Source: Acidimicrobiales bacterium
Lineage (GTDB): Bacteria; Actinomycetota; Acidimicrobiia; Acidimicrobiales; SZUA-35
Assembly: GCA_013003325.1 (NCBI GenBank)
Contig: JABDJU010000070.1
Coordinates: forward strand, 1-12,385
Length of the DNA: 12,385 nt
Direction: 5' to 3'
In this document: piece after piece, positions 6,673-12,385 of the stretch
Layout of the letters: the number at the start of each line of letters is the position of its first letter
Numbering within the stretch: the stretch's first letter is position 1
Notes under the pieces: model-generated
Seen by the model: only the letters and a program-made list of their open reading frames with translations
Database searches by the model: none
Told to the model about the DNA's origin: nothing
Made by a program: the position numbers and the translations under genes

Positions 6673-7697
6673 GCGGACCTGTCATCTTCCGACCTGCCCA
6701 ACCCAGCGACGTCGACTCGATCTGGCCCCTGGTTCGCGATGGTGCTCATGAGATCGTGGGTATGACATCGCTTCCCTCAACCCGTCCGGCAACGGTCGCC
6801 CTTCTCGATCACTCCGCTCAGACCCTCACCCGGCTGGCGACCGGCGAGTTCGAGCTTGCCCGCGGCGGCCAGGCGAACCTGCTGATGGTGGCGGTGCAAC
6901 CTCACTCCGGTGAAGTAGTGGGCACCTCGGGGATGACGTTCAAGAAGAAGGTGCCGAACCTGGCGGTTCAGGTGACCACCAGCCTCGACGGGCTGGGGCT
7001 CACGATGCGCAGCAGCTCCGACCCGTGGTCTCGAACCGAACTCAATTCCATCTACGTGGGCTCGGCCGGTCGAGGCCAACGCCTGGGAACCCTGCTGTCC
7101 CGGGGTCGTTTCATGTTCTTGCATCTGGTTCGAAGCCAGACCCCGACAACGATCGCCGCCCACATCCGGGGGCTGTTCGACGACGACGGTGTGGCACCGT
7201 TTTGGCAGAGCTTCGGAGCGCAGTTCGTTTCGTGGGGGAACTCGATCGAAGCCGAACAGGTCCTCGCCGTCGGCCCGGAACGGTTGGACGAGCTTGCCGA
7301 TCGCGTCCTGCCCCTCACGCCAACCGATCTCCGTTCGCTCGGCGTGGTCAACGCCGCATCCATGGCCGCCTTTCGGATGTTGATACGCGAGGGCCTCCGG
7401 TCGAACGGCATGTACGACCCGATCGACGGCGGACCGACCGTGGCAGCCGAACTGGCCAACACGACAAGTGGGCGACAGCGGGTGCACGGCCCCGTCGTCG
7501 TCGCGGAGGCAGGGACGGTCGATGCGTTGGTGGCGGTCCCATCGGTCGCACGATTCGCGGCGGTCCGAACCGAGGTGTCAATCGCCGCTGAGGGGGACGT
7601 GCGATTGACAGCCGACGTCGCCGCTTCGCTCGGCGTGACCGGGGGCGACTTGATCACCGTCCTGCCCCTGGATCGACCCGAATCGAGGCAGCCTTGA
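6669..7697 (+). CDS. astA: Arginine N-succinyltransferase, divergent
   Basis: First enzyme of the AST pathway: L-arginine plus succinyl-CoA gives N2-succinylarginine. At 342 residues it matches the usual 340-345. Hallmarks are RPAQPSDVDSIWPLV (8-22), MTSLP (32-36), LLSRGRFMFLHLVR (142-155), AHIRGLFDDDGVAPFWQSFG (164-183) and YDPIDGGPTVAAEL (249-262). The middle is divergent: the stretch around 92-130 (KKKVPNLAVQV to ELNSIYV) is shorter than, and unlike, the proteobacterial segment with its YRVGT and VHAS motifs. At the family's annotated active-site His (GQVHP in E. coli, by my recollection H229) this protein has N228 in LGVVNAAS. Either the alignment slips or the mechanism differs. The GTG start overlaps the M20 stop, and there is no strong ribosome site, so coupling is likely. 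With astD and astB directly downstream, the pathway assignment is solid; exact acyl donor and amine are less so. Confidence 0.82.
   Translation: MSGPVIFRPAQPSDVDSIWPLVRDGAHEIVGMTSLPSTRPATVALLDHSAQTLTRLATGEFELARGGQANLLMVAVQPHSGEVVGTSGMTFKKKVPNLAVQVTTSLDGLGLTMRSSSDPWSRTELNSIYVGSAGRGQRLGTLLSRGRFMFLHLVRSQTPTTIAAHIRGLFDDDGVAPFWQSFGAQFVSWGNSIEAEQVLAVGPERLDELADRVLPLTPTDLRSLGVVNAASMAAFRMLIREGLRSNGMYDPIDGGPTVAAELANTTSGRQRVHGPVVVAEAGTVDALVAVPSVARFAAVRTEVSIAAEGDVRLTADVAASLGVTGGDLITVLPLDRPESRQP
7685..7688 (+). promoter_or_regulatory. Ribosome binding site GAGG before astD TTG
   Basis: GAGG lies 5 bases before the TTG at 7694, inside the end of astA. It supports the rare TTG start, which overlaps the astA stop (TTGA) and gives an N-terminus that aligns with known AstD. 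Confidence 0.45.
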
Positions 7698-9157
7698 CCG
7701 ACCGTTCGTGTTACGTCGATGGGCACTGGCTGGTTGGCGGCGGCGAGGTGCTGACGTCCACCAGCCCTGTCGATGGGAGGCAGTTGTGGTCGGCCCCCGA
7801 GGCCGGTGCCGATGACGTTTCGAACGCGCTCGCCGCCGCAAGGTCCGCCCAGCCGGAGTGGGAACGCACGCCCCTGTCCGAGCGGACGGCCATCCTCGAG
7901 ACGTTCGCCGATCAGCTCACCGACAACGGGGCTGAACTGGCCGACGCAATCTCAGCCGAGACCGGCAAGCCGACCTGGGAAGCTCGTACTGAGGTGGCCT
8001 CGGTGAGCGGCAAGGTCGCACTCTCGATCGATGCTCACGCCGACCGAAATCCCGAAGTTCGCTTGAATGACACCGCGTCCCTGGCCCACCGACCGGTGGG
8101 CGTGGTCGGGGTGCTCGGCCCGTTCAACTTCCCGGCCCACCTTCCGAACGGGCAGATCATTCCCGCCCTGCTCGCCGGCAACTCGGTGGTGTACAAACCG
8201 AGTGAACTGACGCCGCTGGTGGCATCGGTTCACACCAGGCTGCTGGCCGAGGCTGGCCTACCGTCAGGGGTCTTCAACCTTGCCATCGGTGCCCGCCGAG
8301 CCGGCGAGGCACTGGTGGCTGGCAACGTGAATGCGATCGCGTTCACCGGGTCGGTCGACACCGGGCACGCCATACACCGTTCGCTCGCCGACCGGCCCGA
8401 CGTGCTCCTGGCTCTCGAAATGGGCGGTAACAATCCGCTGGTCGTGGCTCACAGCGACGACGACGAAGCGGTGGTGAACCTGATCGTTCGCTCGGCGTTC
8501 ATCACCGCCGGTCAGCGATGCACCTGTGCCAGACGGTTGTTCATCCCGTCCGGCGCCGACGGAGACGGTCTGCTCGATCGACTCGTAGACGTGACCGAGC
8601 GGCTCCGGGTCGGTGCCCCCGATGAACAGCCCGAGCCGTTCATGGGGCCGTTGATCAACGTCGACGCAGCCGACAGGGTGCGGGCCCACGTGGGCCGGCT
8701 CGTCGCCGCCGGCGGGGTGCAGATCGCCGGCGAGGAGACCCTGGCCGGCGCCTTTGTCCGGCCTGCCATCGTTGCGACCGACGGCCTCGATGTGCCTGAT
8801 GAAGAGGTGTTCGGACCGGTCATCACCGTCGAGAGGTTCGATGACCTCGAAACCGCCTTTGCCCGGGCCGCCGATACCCGTTTCGGGCTGGCCGCCGGTC
8901 TGGTTTCCACCGATCCAGCTCACTTCGAGCGGTTCAAGGCAGTGGTGACCGCAGGGGTCGTGAACTTCAATTGCCCGACGACCGGCGCATCGGGACGTCT
9001 GCCTTTCGGCGGTGTCGGCGCCAGCGGCAACCATCGACCGGCCGGGTGGACGGCGGCGGACTTCTGTGCTTTTCCGGTGGCCACCATGGCCTACCAGCAC
9101 CCAGCCGAAGCGGCGAGTCCGCTGCCGGGTCTGAACGATCCGGGAGGCGTGGCATGA
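7694..9157 (+). CDS. astD: Succinylglutamate-semialdehyde dehydrogenase
   Basis: NAD(P)-dependent aldehyde dehydrogenase that oxidises N-succinylglutamate 5-semialdehyde to N-succinylglutamate, step four of the AST pathway. The 487 residues match the family (about 490). The substrate-specific motif GPFNFPAHLPNGQIIPALLAG (142-162, N145), K168 in YKPSELTP, the general base E242 in LEMGGNNPL, and the nucleophile C276 in TAGQRCTCARR (271-281) are all in place. PDEEVFGP (368-375) and PFGGVGASGNHRPAGW (437-452) follow, and match AstD rather than generic betaine- or succinate-semialdehyde dehydrogenases. Start is TTG, overlapping the astA stop, with GAGG 5 bases upstream. The first residues, to DGHWLVGGG, fit the family's start. 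The stop overlaps the astB ATG. Nothing looks degraded. Confidence 0.93.
   Translation: MTDRSCYVDGHWLVGGGEVLTSTSPVDGRQLWSAPEAGADDVSNALAAARSAQPEWERTPLSERTAILETFADQLTDNGAELADAISAETGKPTWEARTEVASVSGKVALSIDAHADRNPEVRLNDTASLAHRPVGVVGVLGPFNFPAHLPNGQIIPALLAGNSVVYKPSELTPLVASVHTRLLAEAGLPSGVFNLAIGARRAGEALVAGNVNAIAFTGSVDTGHAIHRSLADRPDVLLALEMGGNNPLVVAHSDDDEAVVNLIVRSAFITAGQRCTCARRLFIPSGADGDGLLDRLVDVTERLRVGAPDEQPEPFMGPLINVDAADRVRAHVGRLVAAGGVQIAGEETLAGAFVRPAIVATDGLDVPDEEVFGPVITVERFDDLETAFARAADTRFGLAAGLVSTDPAHFERFKAVVTAGVVNFNCPTTGASGRLPFGGVGASGNHRPAGWTAADFCAFPVATMAYQHPAEAASPLPGLNDPGGVA
9142..9147 (+). promoter_or_regulatory. Ribosome binding site GGGAGG before astB
   Basis: GGGAGG sits 6 bases before the ATG at 9154, inside the end of astD. 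It is the strongest Shine-Dalgarno in the window and fixes the astB start at 9154 rather than at any upstream in-frame codon (the frame is open from 8971). Confidence 0.65.
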
Positions 9158-10455
9158 CCAACAGAGCTGCCGACGAGGTCAACTTCGACGGGCTTGTGGG
9201 ACCCACCCACAACTACGCGGGACTGTCCCTCGGCAACAGAGCTTCAACGGCGAACGCCGGCGCTCGGTCCAGCCCGCGCCGGGCAGCGTTGCAGGGCATC
9301 GCCAAGATGCGCCGCCTCCACCACCTCGGGCTGGTCCAAGGCGTGCTGCCGCCTCCTCTGCGACCCGATCCACAGGCCTTGGAGAGCCTCGGGTTCTCGA
9401 CGATGGCTCAGGTCTCCCAGACGGCGCCGGCGCTGGTTCCGGTCTTGATGTCGGCCTCATCGATGTGGGCGGCCAATGCGGCAACGGTCTCACCATCGGC
9501 CGACACCGCCGATGGTCGGGTTCACTTCACACCGGCGAATCTGGTGTCGACCACCCATCGGGCCCTCGAACCGACCGCCACCGGCCACATGCTTCGCACG
9601 ATCTTCGCCGACCGCAGCACATTCGCGGTGCATCCACCGTTGCCCTCCACCGCTGCCTTCGCCGACGAAGGCGCTGCCAACCATGGGCGGATCACTCGAG
9701 CTCACGGGGACCCGGGTACCCAGGTCTTCGTGTATGGCCGAGACGCCGATGAGCCGGTCGTCAAGTCGAGGTTTCCTCGGCGCCAGACGCGCCTGGCGGG
9801 GGAGCTCATCGCAGCTTCCCACGGCACACGGCAGACGATCTTTGTTCGCCAGTCGAGCGAAGCGATCGACGCCGGGGCCTTCCACAACGATGTGGTGTCG
9901 GTCTTCAACCAGGACGTGCTCTTCGCACACCAACGAGCGTTCGAGTCGCCACAGCAGACCTACGACACCTTGGGAGCGCGGGTTGTGGAGGTTCCCGACT
10001 GGCGGGTGCCGCTGGCCGACGCCATCTCTTCGTACCTCTTCAACAGCCAGCTGGTGACGCTGCCGGATGGGTCGATGACGCTGGTGGCCCCCGGCGAGGT
10101 CGAGCAGATCGATACGACCCGCATCTACCTCGAAGAGGCGGTCGCCGACCCGGCCAACCCGATCGACGCGGTGGAGATCATGGACCTCCGCGAATCGATG
10201 CGCAACGGCGGTGGTCCGGCGTGCCTTCGATTGCGGGTCGTCCTCACCCCCGAAGAACGCCAGGCGGTGACGGGCCGGGTGATCGTCGACGACGCCCTGC
10301 TCGACGAGCTCGAGGCGTGGGTTGAGCGTCACTACAGAGATGAGCTCGACGGCACCGATCTCGGCGATGACGGATTCATCGAGGAGATCAGGGGCTCGCT
10401 GGGTGAGCTCGAAGAGATGCTCGAGCTTCCTGGTCTCTATCCGTCCATCGATTGA
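9154..10455 (+). CDS. astB: N-succinylarginine dihydrolase
   Basis: Step two of the AST pathway: hydrolyses N2-succinylarginine to N2-succinylornithine, CO2 and two ammonia. It is a cytoplasmic guanidine-modifying (pentein-fold) enzyme of 433 residues; E. coli AstB has about 447. The catalytic triad is complete: E172 in FADEGAANH, H244 in AFHNDV and C357 in GGGPACLRLRV. Substrate-binding elements known in the family are also present: NFDGLVGPTHNYAGLSLGN (10-28), N108 in WAANAAT, HR 135-136, R213, D246 and N351. That full set makes succinylarginine a confident substrate and supports the assignment of its less typical neighbour astA. The ATG at 9154 overlaps the astD stop and has GGGAGG upstream. 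It is the last gene of the operon; no hairpin terminator is evident in the 67 bases after it. Confidence 0.95.
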   Translation: MTNRAADEVNFDGLVGPTHNYAGLSLGNRASTANAGARSSPRRAALQGIAKMRRLHHLGLVQGVLPPPLRPDPQALESLGFSTMAQVSQTAPALVPVLMSASSMWAANAATVSPSADTADGRVHFTPANLVSTTHRALEPTATGHMLRTIFADRSTFAVHPPLPSTAAFADEGAANHGRITRAHGDPGTQVFVYGRDADEPVVKSRFPRRQTRLAGELIAASHGTRQTIFVRQSSEAIDAGAFHNDVVSVFNQDVLFAHQRAFESPQQTYDTLGARVVEVPDWRVPLADAISSYLFNSQLVTLPDGSMTLVAPGEVEQIDTTRIYLEEAVADPANPIDAVEIMDLRESMRNGGGPACLRLRVVLTPEERQAVTGRVIVDDALLDELEAWVERHYRDELDGTDLGDDGFIEEIRGSLGELEEMLELPGLYPSID

Positions 10456-10487
10456 CTCGGTCCTCGGGCGCGCCGGCTCGATCGGGC

Positions 10488-10516
10488 GTGACGGTCAAAC
10501 CGGCGTTGAGTACGGT
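10488..10516 (+). promoter_or_regulatory. Predicted promoter GTGACG-17-TACGGT for the acyl-CoA ligase
   Basis: GTGACG (10488-10493) shares TGAC with the -35 consensus and is 17 bases from TACGGT (10511-10516), which fits TANNNT and ends 7 bases before the ATG at 10523. It is the best complete promoter in the window. ACGGTC occurs at 10491 and again at 10512, 21 bases (two helix turns) apart, and TCGGTCC occurs at 10457 and 10516. These could be protein sites or chance. Confidence 0.55.
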
Positions 10517-10522
10517 CGGTCC

Positions 10523-12172
10523 ATGGTGAGCACAACTCTCAGTCACACCGTCGGCGCCTCGGTGCCCCCGCTCCTCGAGGAGACCATCGGTCAGAATCTG
10601 GCTCGAACCGTGGAGCGGTTCGCCGATCGTGAAGCGCTAGTGGTCAGACATCAGGGGATCCGCTGGACCTACCGCGAGCTGTGGGAGCAGATCGACATCG
10701 TGGCGCGGGCTCTCGTCGCACGAGGATTCCAGAAGGGGGATCGGATCGGGATATGGGCTCCCAACGTGAGCGAGTGGCTGCTGGTGCAGTATGCAACCGC
10801 CAGGATCGGGGTCATCCAGGTCAGCATCAACCCTGCCTACCGAACCCACGAGGTGGCCTATGTTCTGAATCAATCGGGTTGTCGGGGACTGGTGGCGGCC
10901 ACCGCCTTCAAGACCAGCGACTACCAAACCATGGTGGCCGAGGTCCGCGACGACGTGCCGAGCCTGGAACAGGTTGTGTTCATCGGCACGACCGACTGGG
11001 ACGATTTGATCGCCGCCGCCGGCGAGGTGTCGAGCGAACGGGTCGCCGAGATCGAAGCCGGCCTGTCGTCGCACGATCCGATCAACATTCAGTACACCTC
11101 GGGGACCACGGGCTTCCCCAAGGGGGCAACCCTGAGTCACCGGAACATCCTGAACAACGGCTACTTCGTCGCCGAGGCGTGCGGCTACACCCACCACGAT
11201 CGGGTGATGATCCCGGTACCGCTCTACCACTGCTTCGGTCAGGTCATGGGAAACCTCGGTTGCACAACCCACGGCGCAACCGCCATATACCCGGCGGCAT
11301 CGTTCGAGCCGCTGGCCACGCTCGAGGCGGTGGCCGACGAGCGAGCGACGAGCCTGTACGGGGTTCCGACGATGTTTATCGCTCAACTGGCTGAAGAGTC
11401 GTTCGGCTCGTTCGATCTGACATCGCTCCGAACCGGCATCATGGCCGGCTCCCCGTGCCCGATCGAAGTCATGCGTCAGACGATGAGCGAGATGAACATG
11501 AGCGAGGTCACCATCGCCTATGGGATGACCGAAACGTCTCCGGTCAGCACCCAGACCGCCACCGACGATCCGGTCGAAAAGCGGGTCTCCACCGTCGGTC
11601 GGGTCCAGCCCCACATCGAGATCAAGGTGATCGATCCCGACAGCGGAGAAACCGTTCCGCTCGGCACGCCGGGTGAGTTCTGCACCCGCGGGTATTCGGT
11701 GATGCTCGGGTATTGGGAAGACCCCGAACGCACGTCGGAATCAATCGACGCCGAAGGGTGGATGCACTCGGGCGACACCGCTGTGATGGACGCCGATGGC
11801 TACGTGAACATCGTCGGCCGCATCAAGGACATGGTGATCCGGGGCGGCGAGAACGTCTACCCGCGCGAGATCGAAGAGTTCCTGTACTCCCACCCCAAGA
11901 TCCAAGACGTCCAAGTGATCGGGGTGCCCGACGAGAAGTACGGTGAGGAGATCATGGCTTGGGTTCAGGTGGCTGAGGGCCAGTCGCTCGATGCCGAAGA
12001 GGTGCGCGAGTTCTGTCGAGGAAAGATCGCCCACTACAAGATTCCGCGCTATGTCCAGGTGACCGATGAGTTCCCGATGACAGTCACCGGAAAGATCCAG
12101 AAGTTCAAGCTCCGGGACCAGGCGATCGCCGAGCTCGGACTTCAGGGGGCGGCCGCCATTCAGACCGCGTAG
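10523..12172 (+). CDS. AMP-forming fatty-acyl-CoA ligase
   Basis: ANL-superfamily ligase that activates a carboxylic acid with ATP and CoA. It has 549 residues. The P-loop-like motif YTSGTTGFPKGATLSHRN (191-208), VPLYHCFGQ (232-240), YGVPTMF (279-285), YGMTETSP (333-340), GWMHSGDTAVMDADGYVNIVG (412-432, with D418), R433 in GRIKD, and the adenylation lysine K524 in VTGKIQK are all present, so it should be active. It resembles the medium/long-chain FadD-type ligases common in Actinomycetota, but chain length cannot be read. The frame is open upstream to 10322, inside astB, but the start is placed at 10523: TACGGT lies at -12 to -7, and the N-terminus there (PPLLEETIGQNL then AREAL-like FADREALV) fits the family. 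It lies 67 bases after astB in its own predicted unit, with no evident tie to arginine breakdown. Confidence 0.92.
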   Translation: MVSTTLSHTVGASVPPLLEETIGQNLARTVERFADREALVVRHQGIRWTYRELWEQIDIVARALVARGFQKGDRIGIWAPNVSEWLLVQYATARIGVIQVSINPAYRTHEVAYVLNQSGCRGLVAATAFKTSDYQTMVAEVRDDVPSLEQVVFIGTTDWDDLIAAAGEVSSERVAEIEAGLSSHDPINIQYTSGTTGFPKGATLSHRNILNNGYFVAEACGYTHHDRVMIPVPLYHCFGQVMGNLGCTTHGATAIYPAASFEPLATLEAVADERATSLYGVPTMFIAQLAEESFGSFDLTSLRTGIMAGSPCPIEVMRQTMSEMNMSEVTIAYGMTETSPVSTQTATDDPVEKRVSTVGRVQPHIEIKVIDPDSGETVPLGTPGEFCTRGYSVMLGYWEDPERTSESIDAEGWMHSGDTAVMDADGYVNIVGRIKDMVIRGGENVYPREIEEFLYSHPKIQDVQVIGVPDEKYGEEIMAWVQVAEGQSLDAEEVREFCRGKIAHYKIPRYVQVTDEFPMTVTGKIQKFKLRDQAIAELGLQGAAAIQTA

Positions 12173-12191
12173 ACGATCGCCGCTCCACCCC

Positions 12192-12197
12192 TAGGCT
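12192..12197 (+). promoter_or_regulatory. Predicted -10 box TAGGCT for the leaderless 12204 gene
   Basis: TAGGCT ends 7 bases before the ATG at 12204, identical in sequence and distance to the box at 4761. A weak -35 candidate, TAGACG (12170-12175), begins on the stop codon of the upstream ligase with a 16-base spacer. Confidence 0.5.
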
Positions 12198-12203
12198 GAA
12201 CCG

Positions 12204-12385
12204 ATGGGATCAGCGGTGAGGATCGATGTGTGGTCCGACATCGTGTGCCCGTGGTGCTACATCGGGAAGCGTCGTCTGGAAGCCGCCATCGCTGCATCCC
12301 GGGAGACACATCCCTCGCTCGAGGTGGAGCTGGTGTATCACGCCTTCCAGCTCGATCCGCGGGCCCCGGTCGGTGAGGATCAGCT
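12204..12385 (+). CDS. DsbA-family (FrnE-like) thiol oxidoreductase, 3'-truncated by window
   Basis: Only the first 60 codons are in the window. The thioredoxin-fold opening reads IDVWSDIVCPWCYIGKRRLE, with the CPWC active site at about residues 15-18, followed by FQLDPRAP (about 47-54). This combination is typical of the FrnE/DsbA-like subgroup (2-hydroxychromene-2-carboxylate isomerase/DsbA clan). No signal peptide precedes the motif, so it is likely cytoplasmic rather than a periplasmic disulfide-forming DsbA. The ATG is supported by TAGGCT 7 bases upstream. Partners and substrate are unknown. Confidence 0.85.
   Translation, partial: MGSAVRIDVWSDIVCPWCYIGKRRLEAAIAASRETHPSLEVELVYHAFQLDPRAPVGEDQ

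Noticed and set aside
8971..9153. Upstream extension of astB (61 codons)
   Set aside because: It overlaps the conserved C-terminus of astD, and the translation is low-complexity Arg/Gly-rich. GGGAGG and the family N-terminus both point to 9154.
10466..10476. GC-rich palindrome GGCGCGCC after astB considered as a terminator
   Set aside because: The palindrome has no loop and no following T-run, so it cannot form a normal intrinsic terminator hairpin.
10322..10522. Upstream extension of the acyl-CoA ligase (67 codons)
   Set aside because: It overlaps the conserved astB C-terminus and does not resemble the ligase family. The promoter box and family length support 10523.

Overview
This is a gene-dense, high-GC, all-plus-strand segment of a bacterial chromosome. 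The mix of proteins suggests Actinomycetota, possibly the class Acidimicrobiia: a biotin-dependent carboxyltransferase, an F420/FMN luciferase-like oxidoreductase, a fatty-acyl-CoA ligase and a FrnE-type DsbA. Many genes also appear to lack a leader, with a TANNNT box ending 7-8 bases before the start codon. The lineage is an inference; there is no rRNA or other marker gene. No mobile element, tRNA, rRNA or CRISPR array is visible, and no gene-free gap exceeds about 70 bases.

Layout: (1) The carboxyltransferase part of an acyl-CoA carboxylase, cut by the left window edge (1-1494). (2) A unit of three tightly packed genes (1504-4763): an LLM-class flavin oxidoreductase, a GH13_18 sucrose phosphorylase with the full catalytic and acceptor-site residue set, and RNase Z. 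(3) A METTL27-like SAM methyltransferase (4773-5468). (4) A four-gene unit with start/stop overlaps (5524-10455): a carboxypeptidase-G2-like M20 metallohydrolase, then arginine N-succinyltransferase (astA), succinylglutamate-semialdehyde dehydrogenase (astD) and N-succinylarginine dihydrolase (astB). (5) A medium/long-chain acyl-CoA ligase (10523-12172). (6) The start of a DsbA/FrnE-like protein cut by the right edge (12204-12385).

The most interesting part is unit 4. It is an arginine succinyltransferase (AST) catabolic operon in which the usual M14-family desuccinylase AstE is absent. An M20 hydrolase of the type that releases glutamate from N-acylglutamates leads the operon instead. I propose that it performs the last step, succinylglutamate to succinate plus glutamate, as a non-orthologous replacement. 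The aminotransferase AstC is also missing and must be supplied from elsewhere. AstB keeps all the active-site residues I could check. AstA is divergent and, in my alignment from memory, has Asn where the known family has its active-site His.

A second pattern runs across the window. All five genes that could head a transcription unit carry TANNNT at -12 to -7 (once -13 to -8) relative to the start codon, and none of the five internal genes does. This gives start-site and operon predictions from sequence alone, and it moves three starts away from the longest open frame or picks between candidates.
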